Shown piece by piece: positions 1 to 7,085 of a DNA stretch of 13,083 bases. Origin of the DNA: Candidatus Omnitrophota bacterium (GTDB taxonomy: Bacteria > Omnitrophota > Gorgyraeia > Gygaellales > Profunditerraquicolaceae). The position numbers were made by a program, and so were the translations under genes. Below the pieces are notes generated by a model. The model searched no databases, was not told where the DNA came from, and was given only the letters and a program-made list of their open reading frames with translations. The stretch is taken from positions 3,909 through 16,991 of the forward strand of contig JAGOIJ010000020.1 in assembly GCA_017995695.1 (NCBI GenBank), in the 5' to 3' direction. Numbering within the stretch: position 1 is the stretch's first letter; each line of letters opens with the position of its first letter.

Positions 1-134
1 TCCTGCACACGGTTTCCAGCCATAACCGTCAATTCTGCGTCAGGAAATGCCTGACGCAAACGGTCGAAGACTGGCAAGGTTAATATGCAGTCGCCGATAT
101 TGCTAAGGGTAATAAATAATATTTTATGAACCAT
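1..134 (-). CDS. Glycosyltransferase family 9 (heptosyltransferase-like), N-terminal part, cut by window edge
   Basis: Only the first 44 codons are present; the gene continues past base 1. The ATG at 134-132 opens a frame reading MVHKILFITLSNIGDCILTL, followed by PVFDRLRQAFPDAELTVM. The pattern of a short beta strand, an asparagine/glycine-aspartate turn (SNIGD) and a helix with LPVFDRLRQAFP is the usual start of GT9 enzymes of the LPS heptosyltransferase type, and matches the starts of the two other GT9 domains in this window. It begins 7 nt after the stop of the upstream GT9, with an AGG-containing ribosome site in the gap, so it is most likely the next gene of the same operon. Donor sugar and acceptor cannot be told from this fragment. 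Confidence 0.75.
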   Translation of the reverse strand, partial: MVHKILFITLSNIGDCILTLPVFDRLRQAFPDAELTVMAGNRVQ

Positions 135-141
135 AGACCTA

Positions 142-1185
142 TTATGTAATGTGAATGGATTCCTTCCCGCGGAAAGCGGCTATTTTTTCAAAGACTTCCT
201 CAGGCGTAATCGCTTGCATACACCGGTTGTCAGGACAACCCACCTCATAACAAGGCAAACGACAGGTGTGCGGCTTCTTCATAATCACAACATTCTGTAA
301 AGGAAACGGGGCAGTGATTTCAACGGATGTGGGCCCGAACAAAGCAATGATCTTCTTGGTTTTCACGGCGTTGGCGATGTGCAAAGGCCCGCTGTCGGCG
401 CTGACAAATACATCCAGCTTTTTAAAAAGGGCCGCCGACTGCTTAAGACTTAACGCGCCGCACGCATTAATCGCTTTTTGGCGCATCAGAGACTGTATTG
501 TTTGCCCTAAAACAAAATCATCGGGACTACCTGTAATAACAACCTCTGCCTTAAGCGTCCCGATTAAGAGATCGGCAAGGCGCGCCCAATACTTCGGAGG
601 CCAACGTTTCGGCAACCAGTTTCCTCCGGGATTAATCCCAACCAAAAAATCAGCCCGCTCCGGAAGATGTTTCTTTAAAAACGCTGCTGCTGCATACTCG
701 TCTTCCTGGGAATAATAAAAATCAAGAAAACGATCTTCGGGGCGCACCCCTGCTTTTTCAATCACGGTAAGATAATAATCAATGCGATGAAGCGAGTCAG
801 GATTAAGAGGCGGGATCTTATGAGTCAATAATACGCCGCGCCTTTTTGCAGCATAACCAATCCTCTGGGGGATCCCGGCAAGCCAACAGATAAACGCCCG
901 GGTAAACGACCGGTGCAATAAAAACACCGTATCAAATTTTTTCCGTTTCAACTGACGAATAAACGCAAGCTTAGCCATAATCCCCCGATGGCGATCCTTT
1001 TCATCAAAAATAATAATTTCATCCAAGCAAGGATTGCCCTTAAGCACGGGGTAGCAGCGGCTGGGGATAATACAGGCGATATAACCTTCAGGAAAACGAC
1101 GCCGCAGATTGCGGATGGTGGCCGTCGAAAATAACACATCCCCTAACCAATTGACATTAAAAATGAGAATACGCTGAGAATTCAT
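142..1185 (-). CDS. Glycosyltransferase family 9, lipopolysaccharide heptosyltransferase II-like (WaaF-like)
   Basis: A 347-residue GT-B enzyme of normal length for the LPS heptosyltransferase family, which moves ADP-heptose-type sugars onto the lipid A-Kdo inner core at the cytoplasmic face of the inner membrane. Visible family features are the N-terminal NVNWLGDVLFSTATIRNL block (about residues 10-27), PGGNWLPKRWP (186-196), the nucleotide-sugar site SADSGPLHIANA (262-273) and ALFGPT (281-286). Near the C-terminus is a cysteine set C308, C312, C317, C322 followed by ITPEEV, also present in the GT9 half of the neighbouring fusion. The start ATG overlaps the stop of the deacetylase gene as ATGA, implying coupled translation. 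The true donor sugar is not decided by sequence; heptose is the family default, not a demonstrated substrate. Confidence 0.88.
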   Translation of the reverse strand: MNSQRILIFNVNWLGDVLFSTATIRNLRRRFPEGYIACIIPSRCYPVLKGNPCLDEIIIFDEKDRHRGIMAKLAFIRQLKRKKFDTVFLLHRSFTRAFICWLAGIPQRIGYAAKRRGVLLTHKIPPLNPDSLHRIDYYLTVIEKAGVRPEDRFLDFYYSQEDEYAAAAFLKKHLPERADFLVGINPGGNWLPKRWPPKYWARLADLLIGTLKAEVVITGSPDDFVLGQTIQSLMRQKAINACGALSLKQSAALFKKLDVFVSADSGPLHIANAVKTKKIIALFGPTSVEITAPFPLQNVVIMKKPHTCRLPCYEVGCPDNRCMQAITPEEVFEKIAAFRGKESIHIT

Positions 1186-1973
1186 TTTTTTCGCTCTTTA
1201 AGATGCGTATATAAACCAGTGGTTTCAAACCAAAAAACAAAAAGATTATCCGATGTATACGCTATGCGCAAACGCTTCAGCGCAAAGATATCATCATTGG
1301 GAAATTTCCTGCCGGGAGAAGTAGCAACTGCAGCGAAATACCCCGCGTCCTGAACTATCTGCCGGATTTCAGGAGTAAACATTCCCTCCGGATAGCTAAA
1401 CAACGTTACGGATTTTCCTAACCGCTCTTCAAGTATCTTTTTTGAATCAACAATCTCACTTTTGAGTTTCTCAAACGGAGTAACCTTAATCAGAGGATCA
1501 GGGCCTAAGCTGTGGCTACCGATAGTAATCAGCCCGGAAGCCTGCATCTGTTTAATCTCTTCCCAGCTAAGACGATCAGCGCGGCCTATTTCATTGATGA
1601 TCACAAAGATCGTTGCGGGTAACCCGTATTTCTTTAAAATAGGAAAAGCATACGTATAGTTATCTTTATAACCATCGTCAAAGGTTAGCACAAGCGTACG
1701 CGCAGGAATAGATCGCTTTTCTTTGATTAACCTGACAAGCTCTTCGAGGGCAATGACATTATACTTGTGCTGCTTCAAAAATTTCATCTGCCGTTCAAAG
1801 GAACGCGGGTGAACGATAAGCCCTTTAATGTGGGGATTCTGCACCGGATTGATAGAATGGTACATAGCGATTGGCGCGACATAAATTTTTTTAAGATAAC
1901 GATTCGCCTGCCAGATGAAAACAACAATAGCGCAACAACATACTACCCCGACTATCTTTTTTGTTCTAGACAT
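1182..1973 (-). CDS. Membrane-anchored polysaccharide deacetylase (CE4/NodB fold), altered metal motif
   Basis: A 263-residue protein with a short basic start, then a hydrophobic segment at about residues 7-21 (VCCCAIVVFI inside it). This suggests a type II anchor with the enzyme domain outside the inner membrane. The NodB domain follows: APIAMYHSI (33-41), motif 1 TFDDG at 97-101 with the catalytic base and a metal-binding aspartate, motif 2 around H154, and motif 3 FSYPEG at 192-197. The family removes N-acetyl (or O-acetyl) groups from glycans. Motif 2 normally reads H-S/T-x-x-H; here it is HSLGPDP, so the second metal-ligand histidine is missing and activity is uncertain. The start lies inside the upstream GT4 gene (22-nt overlap) with a GGAAAGGG site about 10 nt before it. 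Operon position suggests a sugar of the core glycan as substrate, which is inference. Confidence 0.85.
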   Translation of the reverse strand: MSRTKKIVGVVCCCAIVVFIWQANRYLKKIYVAPIAMYHSINPVQNPHIKGLIVHPRSFERQMKFLKQHKYNVIALEELVRLIKEKRSIPARTLVLTFDDGYKDNYTYAFPILKKYGLPATIFVIINEIGRADRLSWEEIKQMQASGLITIGSHSLGPDPLIKVTPFEKLKSEIVDSKKILEERLGKSVTLFSYPEGMFTPEIRQIVQDAGYFAAVATSPGRKFPNDDIFALKRLRIAYTSDNLFVFWFETTGLYTHLKERKK

Positions 1974-3055
1974 AACCGATATACCCTTTCCGTCTCATAA
2001 ACCATGGCTTCCCGCGAAAAATGTTCTTTAATAAATGCGTTAGCCTGAACGCCGAGCGCTTGCGCCTTTAAAGGATTAGTGAGCAATGCAAGGATTGCTT
2101 CAGCCAGCCCTTGCGCATCAGCCGGCTTAACCAATAAACCGTTCACGTTATGCTGGATGAGCGACACAATACCCCCCACAGCAGAGCCAACAACCGGCAA
2201 ACCGCACCCCATTGCCTCCATCAAAGCCAACCCTAAGCCTTCCTGAAGCGAGGGCATCACAAACACATCCATAACAGACAATGTTTCCTGAGTATTTAAA
2301 ACTTGGCTAAGAAAAACGACATTCTCCTTTAGGCCCAGGCGTTCAACTAACATAGCCAGTTCGGTTTTCATTTTCCCCTCGCCAACGATTAAGAGTGACG
2401 CAGTGGGAAATTGCGCAATAACCGTTTTCATGGCCTGGATAAGAAATTGATGACCCTTTACATCAGAGAGCCTGGCAATGATCCCGATAACCGGTCCTTG
2501 CCTTAGCCCAAGCTTCTCTTTAATCGCCTTGATCTCTGACTCTGTCCTGAGGCTTAATCCTGCCGCGTCAATACCATTATGCACCACCGTAATATTCTTG
2601 GGGCTAACACAAAAATCATGCACTAGGTGATCCTTAACGGCTGAGCTAATAGCAATGACATGCTTACCCCAACACGGAAATTTTCGTCGGGAAAAACGCT
2701 TTTTAAAAAAACCGTGGCAGGTGGAAAGATACGGGATACCGCACATGCTCGAAAGATAATGCGCTAACACCTGCGTAGTCCGGCTGTGCGCGTGGATAAG
2801 CTCAATCTTGTTTTTCTTGATCGGCTTATAAAGCTTAAGCATGCTAGCCAAGAGCTTTGGGCTTAGTTCAGATTTTGTTTTAATTGGGGCAATGAATAGC
2901 GTAATGCCAGCCTCTTGAAACAAAGAACACAACTCTCCGCCCGAAGAAGCAATGAAGACGCTGTGCCCCCGCTCCTGCATTCCGCGGGATAACGTGTACA
3001 CATAGCTTGTTATGCCGCCGATATTCAGATGGTTGGTAAGATAAAGAATATTCAT
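1952..3055 (-). CDS. Glycosyltransferase family 4
   Basis: A 367-residue GT-B retaining glycosyltransferase, typical length for GT4. The N-terminal acceptor domain starts MNILYLTNHLNIGGITSYV with the glycine-rich loop common to the family. The C-terminal nucleotide-sugar domain has IGIIARLSDVKGH (190-202; R195 and K200 are the usual phosphate-binding pair), LLIVGEGKM (221-229) and the EX7E motif from E272 to E280 (EGLGLALME). It resembles the GT4 half of the fusion upstream (shared MNIL start, GG loop, CHG(Y/F) segment, GLLV(K/P)PAD end), so the two may be duplicates. No signal peptide is seen; cytoplasmic action at the membrane is expected. Its ATG overlaps the upstream stop as ATGA, and there is no strong SD of its own. 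Donor and acceptor are unknown. Confidence 0.9.
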   Translation of the reverse strand: MNILYLTNHLNIGGITSYVYTLSRGMQERGHSVFIASSGGELCSLFQEAGITLFIAPIKTKSELSPKLLASMLKLYKPIKKNKIELIHAHSRTTQVLAHYLSSMCGIPYLSTCHGFFKKRFSRRKFPCWGKHVIAISSAVKDHLVHDFCVSPKNITVVHNGIDAAGLSLRTESEIKAIKEKLGLRQGPVIGIIARLSDVKGHQFLIQAMKTVIAQFPTASLLIVGEGKMKTELAMLVERLGLKENVVFLSQVLNTQETLSVMDVFVMPSLQEGLGLALMEAMGCGLPVVGSAVGGIVSLIQHNVNGLLVKPADAQGLAEAILALLTNPLKAQALGVQANAFIKEHFSREAMVYETERVYRLCLEQKR

Positions 3056-5142
3056 TTTATTAGCTTATCAATTGCCGCAAGAACTTCTTCCGGTGTAATC
3101 TGCGTCATGCATGTTGTATGTTTACATGTTGAACGATAGCAAGGGCTACAGGGAAGTGTTTTCTGTAGTATGACGCACGCTCGCGCTGGAGGTACGTGCC
3201 GGCGCGAATCTGTTGGCCCGAATAATGCCACGCAAGGGGTCCCCACAGCCGCAGCAACATGCAAAGCAGCAGAATCGCACGAAACATACACTGCGCATCG
3301 TTTAATCAAACAAGCCAGCTGATTAATGGTAGTCTTTCCGCATGCATTAATAATCTTACTGTCACGGGCAGCTTCTATAATACGGCTTGCCTGAGCGCTA
3401 TTATTCGGCATGCCGGTAATGATAATGCGCATATCGCGCTGACTTAACTCCTGGCACAATTGAATCATATTGCGTAACGGCCAGTTCTTGGTTGCCCAAC
3501 GCTCGCTTGCTGCGATATTGATGCCGACAATCTTTTGCCGTTGGCTCAACCATAAAGAATCAATAAACTCATGCGCAAAACGCTCATCATCCTGCGAAGG
3601 CCACATCTCAAGAGAAAGATCATCTTGGGGGATACCCAATAACGACAGCATTTGAAATTGATGCTCAACACACGGTATGGCCAACTTTTTATCCTGCAGG
3701 CGATGATTCAACAGAAAACCAAGCTTCTTATTATCATACCCGTAACGGTGGCGTGCCCCTGATAAAAAACTCGCCATATGGCTTAGCCGATTATTCTGCA
3801 GATCGACAACGATATCAAAATCCTTTTTGCGCAAGCTCTGCACGACCTTCAAAAAACCCCTCCACCCCGCATCGGTATGCTTATAATCATAGACAATTAC
3901 TTCATCAACGTAGGGACAACGCAACACGATATCCTTTGCCTCGGCGCCAACCAAAAGGCTGATGCTATAGCCAACCGAGAACTTCCTCCTAATCTGGCGC
4001 AACGCTGCTGTCGAAAGAATGACATCGCCCAATGAGCCCAGCTTAATAATTAAAATCTTGGTGCAGGATATCGCCTCCTTATACACGGCAAGCGTGCGCT
4101 CCGCCATAACCTCTATCGAATACTCTTCCTTTACTTTCGCAAGCGCATGCGTTGCTAAGGAAGTCCGTAACGCAGGATCATGGTACAAACGTAGCACTGC
4201 TTCAGCCATTGCTTGAGGGTCAGCGGGAGGAACCAGTAAACCATTACGCCCATCTTCAATAATGTCAACGACGCCTCCCACGCGCGTCGCAACTACCGGG
4301 ACGCCACGCGCCTGCGCTTCAATGATAACTCGACCAAAGGCTTCATGCGAAGTCGTAGCGAGCACCAAAACATGCAAATCCGCCAAGATGCCGGGGATAT
4401 CCTTACGCACCCCTACGAATTCCGTCGCATTCCACAATCCCAGGCGCTTAGTAAGAATCTGCACCTGCTCTTTGTACAGCTCCTTTGAGGCAGGGGCGTC
4501 TCCAACCACCCAAATCTTTATATGAGGAATCACCTTGGCAACCTTTGCCATAGCTTTTATAAAATACAAGTGCCCTTTAATCGGCGTAATGCGCCCGATA
4601 ATACCGATATTGAATTCTTTATTCCTTCGGTCGAGGGGTGCGATAAAAGGAAATTTAACAAGATCTACGCTGCGCGGTATTAACACAATGCGCTCGTGAG
4701 GCACCCCGAAATCCTCAATCATATGCCGGCCGATAACATTACTTAATACGATTACCCGGCGCGCCCATCCCATCACAAAACTGAACGGATGCTTACTGTA
4801 GTAACCATGGCACGTAGTAATAAACACGGCTTTTGTCCGACGGCAGGCAAGGTAAGCAATCCATGCCGGAACGCGCGAACGAGCATGCACAATATCAATC
4901 TGCTCTTTTTCAATAATATCGATCAGGGGGCGCATCATCTTAACAACAGTCAAGAGCGACTTTTTGTGCACCGGCAAGGCATAATGCTTTGCGCCGCCGG
5001 CTTCCAAATCTTGCACAAGCCTGCCGCCATTAGAAACCACCACTGCCTTATGGCCTGCGCGCACAAGATAATGCGCCAAATCAAGCGTGCCGGTTTCCAC
5101 GCCTCCCACATTCAATTCCGGTAAGATCTGCAAAATATTCAT
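3052..5142 (-). CDS. Two-domain glycosyltransferase: GT4 fused to GT9 (heptosyltransferase-like)
   Basis: A 696-residue protein about twice the size of either family. Residues 1 to about 357 form a complete GT4 enzyme: MNILQILPELNVGGVETGT, IGIIGRITPIKGH (179-191), VVGDAP (212-217), EX7E from E267 to E275, and GLLVPPAD (301-308). From about residue 361 a complete GT9 enzyme begins: TKILIIKLGSLGDVILSTAA, then ATKNWP (550-555), SCDSAALHVAAA (621-632), ALFGPT (639-644), and cysteines C665, C668, C673, C678 before ITPEEV. All main motifs of both halves are present, so it could add two sugars in sequence to the same acceptor. The junction holds a perfect AAGGAGG at the place where a separate GT9 gene would have had its ribosome site. 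Both ends use ATGA overlaps with neighbours. The substrates are not known. Confidence 0.88.
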   Translation of the reverse strand: MNILQILPELNVGGVETGTLDLAHYLVRAGHKAVVVSNGGRLVQDLEAGGAKHYALPVHKKSLLTVVKMMRPLIDIIEKEQIDIVHARSRVPAWIAYLACRRTKAVFITTCHGYYSKHPFSFVMGWARRVIVLSNVIGRHMIEDFGVPHERIVLIPRSVDLVKFPFIAPLDRRNKEFNIGIIGRITPIKGHLYFIKAMAKVAKVIPHIKIWVVGDAPASKELYKEQVQILTKRLGLWNATEFVGVRKDIPGILADLHVLVLATTSHEAFGRVIIEAQARGVPVVATRVGGVVDIIEDGRNGLLVPPADPQAMAEAVLRLYHDPALRTSLATHALAKVKEEYSIEVMAERTLAVYKEAISCTKILIIKLGSLGDVILSTAALRQIRRKFSVGYSISLLVGAEAKDIVLRCPYVDEVIVYDYKHTDAGWRGFLKVVQSLRKKDFDIVVDLQNNRLSHMASFLSGARHRYGYDNKKLGFLLNHRLQDKKLAIPCVEHQFQMLSLLGIPQDDLSLEMWPSQDDERFAHEFIDSLWLSQRQKIVGINIAASERWATKNWPLRNMIQLCQELSQRDMRIIITGMPNNSAQASRIIEAARDSKIINACGKTTINQLACLIKRCAVYVSCDSAALHVAAAVGTPCVALFGPTDSRRHVPPARACVILQKTLPCSPCYRSTCKHTTCMTQITPEEVLAAIDKLIK
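4063..4080 (-). other. Shine-Dalgarno-like AAGGAGG at the GT4/GT9 domain junction
   Basis: On the minus strand AAGGAGG (4080-4074) is followed by 8 nt and then the TGC codon for C360 (4065-4063), exactly where the GT9 domain begins (C-T-K-I-L-I-I-K-L). The spacing is ideal for a ribosome site, but no in-frame ATG, GTG or TTG sits there. It may be the relic of a formerly separate GT9 gene, or simply the codons for K-E-A. Confidence 0.4.
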
Positions 5143-7085
5143 AGTATCTTCTGTAGCGCTTGCTCAATAGCTGCGCGATTATGAATGGCTGGCCTTGGTA
5201 TCGCAGCACCTGCCAAGCGGGCCACTGTTTCAGCCACACTAGCAACATCAACGTAATGAATTGCCTGACGCTGACTTAACTGTTTAAGAAATTCCCGGTG
5301 TCGTTTTTTTAAGCCGGACGCGGTGAACACGACAACATGTTTTCCGCTTGCCACTGCCTCGGAAACCATCGAAACACTTTCCGGCGAGACAACAACAATC
5401 TTGCTTAAGCCAAATAAGCCCTCAACTACCCCAGGGCTATTATTTTCACGCGCTATCACCAGCATCTTCACGCGCGGATCAAACGATAGTTCCTGCTTTA
5501 TGCATGCCTCCACCTCTTTTGACGTGCGCCTTGAGGTTGTAATTAAGACATCCGCATTTAAAACACCAGCGACAGATTTGATCTGCCCGATTAACTGCTG
5601 CATCAGCGTCTGTCCGAGCGCAAACTCTTTGGTATCCCCGCCGATCAAAACACCCAAACAATCCCCCCGCTTGCTAAGATGAAGTTTGCGGGTTTCAGCG
5701 AGCTGTTGCGCTGCGCGCTCGACAGAGGCAGCACTGATACGATTCAGCGTGCCATCAATAACCACAATATTGTTTCTGCGCGCAGGACGATCGTGCCGCG
5801 GGATCGCCAAGAGGTCAAAACACCGCAAGCCTACCAACGAAGGCTTCATGATCACCAAAGACTTTGCCATGGTCTGGCGCGCGACAACATAATTAATCAA
5901 GGCAAGCGATGAGCCGGTTGAGATAACCACGTCCGGAGCGTGGTTACGTAGATCACGATATGCCTGATCTGTCAAAAACGATCGTAAACACCACACGCAA
6001 CCCTGGCAACTATAGTGGCCTACGAACATCCCGCTTGCCATCATCATTGTTTTCGCAAGGTTGTTTTTAAAACTCACCGCCACTTCTTTAATGCTCACGG
6101 CAAATCCTTTTTGCCGGAAATGATCGGCAGCAATTTCAGCGAGCGCTTGAGACTGATGCACGTGCCCTGGCTTTTGGTCGCTGATAATAAGAATTCTTCG
6201 TTCTTGAGAATATTTCCATATCTTATAACTCCACATGTATTCTGCGGGAAACTTGGCGATATAACCTTCAAAATGATGCGCCAGCGCCTGGACATTATCC
6301 ACAACGTCGCGCTCGGGATTGCCGCTTTGCTTTAAGGTGAATGCAGGCCCTAAAAAAAGCTCTGCGCGAGGGCCATGGATGCGGCGATAAAAACCGGGAA
6401 TAATTGTCGCCTGGTATTGCAGGGCAAGACGCACTGCCCCAACAGGCATCGAAGCAGACTTGTTAAAAAATTGCACCTGAATCCCCGCCTTACCGCCCTG
6501 GTCAGCGCTCATCGCTATAACTTGGTTATTCTTAAGCGCCTCAATCAACTGCCGCGCCCCACCCTGCCGGCGAATAATTGTTTTCGCGGAATAACTGCGC
6601 TGCGCATTCAAGAACGTATCCAAAAAATGCATACCCTGCTCTCGCACAAACAACACAAAAGGAAACTGCAAATATTCCCACAAGGTATTAGTCACCTCCC
6701 AACTCCCCTCATGGACTCCCAGAAGAATCACACCCTTACCCCGCGCGAGTGCCTGCTGTATATATTCCTGGCCATGAATCGTGATAAAGGTTTCAATATA
6801 GCGTTTCCCTATACGAGGAATATACAGCAACTCAATAAAATTCTGCGCAAAGTTAGAAAAAAACACCCTGGCAATGCCACGCAATTGCTCAGGCGATTTC
6901 TCAGGGAAGGCGGTTTTAAGATTGGCTAACACCAAAACCCGGTGCTTCCGGTCAAGCCAATACCAAAGGTTAGCGATCCTGCGGGCCACAAAAAGACTTA
7001 ACCCAATGGGAATATAATGCAGGCAAAAGCTCAATGCCTTAAGCAGAAAAAAGCCGATGTAATCGAGTATGTAGTTCCTCTTCAT
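5139..7085 (-). CDS. Fusion of LpxL/HtrB-type lipid A acyltransferase with ELM1-like (COG3660) domain
   Basis: From the ATG at 7085 this is 648 residues, roughly double a normal lipid A acyltransferase. Residues 1 to about 292 match the LpxL/HtrB family, which transfers a secondary acyl chain to Kdo-lipid A: a hydrophobic start (IGFFLLKALSFCLHYIP), NLKTAFPE near 56-63, the catalytic HX4E motif H125 to E130 (HEGSWE), and SADQGGK (193-199). After KYSQERR a second domain starts with ILIISDQKPGHVHQSQAL, the hallmark of the ELM1 family (known from plant mitochondrial fission ELM1 and bacterial COG3660 proteins of unclear function). It continues with VVISTGSSLA, IGGD and VVSPESVSMVSEAVASGK, a layout like a GT-B glycosyltransferase. 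The start lies 47 nt inside lpxK. A TTG at 7100 would add five residues and is less likely. The stop overlaps the next start as ATGA. Confidence 0.85.
   Translation of the reverse strand: MKRNYILDYIGFFLLKALSFCLHYIPIGLSLFVARRIANLWYWLDRKHRVLVLANLKTAFPEKSPEQLRGIARVFFSNFAQNFIELLYIPRIGKRYIETFITIHGQEYIQQALARGKGVILLGVHEGSWEVTNTLWEYLQFPFVLFVREQGMHFLDTFLNAQRSYSAKTIIRRQGGARQLIEALKNNQVIAMSADQGGKAGIQVQFFNKSASMPVGAVRLALQYQATIIPGFYRRIHGPRAELFLGPAFTLKQSGNPERDVVDNVQALAHHFEGYIAKFPAEYMWSYKIWKYSQERRILIISDQKPGHVHQSQALAEIAADHFRQKGFAVSIKEVAVSFKNNLAKTMMMASGMFVGHYSCQGCVWCLRSFLTDQAYRDLRNHAPDVVISTGSSLALINYVVARQTMAKSLVIMKPSLVGLRCFDLLAIPRHDRPARRNNIVVIDGTLNRISAASVERAAQQLAETRKLHLSKRGDCLGVLIGGDTKEFALGQTLMQQLIGQIKSVAGVLNADVLITTSRRTSKEVEACIKQELSFDPRVKMLVIARENNSPGVVEGLFGLSKIVVVSPESVSMVSEAVASGKHVVVFTASGLKKRHREFLKQLSQRQAIHYVDVASVAETVARLAGAAIPRPAIHNRAAIEQALQKIL

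Noticed and set aside
431..500. Possible dif-like or attachment site searched for near the xer gene and elsewhere in the window
   Set aside because: No 28-bp site with two 11-bp inverted arms and a 6-bp centre was found by eye; nothing here supports one.
266..715. Plus-strand open frame of 149 codons inside the GT9 gene
   Set aside because: It is antisense to a well-supported GT9 gene, shows no family motif and has no ribosome site; a shadow frame.
6375..6929. Plus-strand open frame of 184 codons opposite the acyltransferase domain
   Set aside because: The product is low in motif content and lies wholly antisense to the LpxL domain; a shadow frame.
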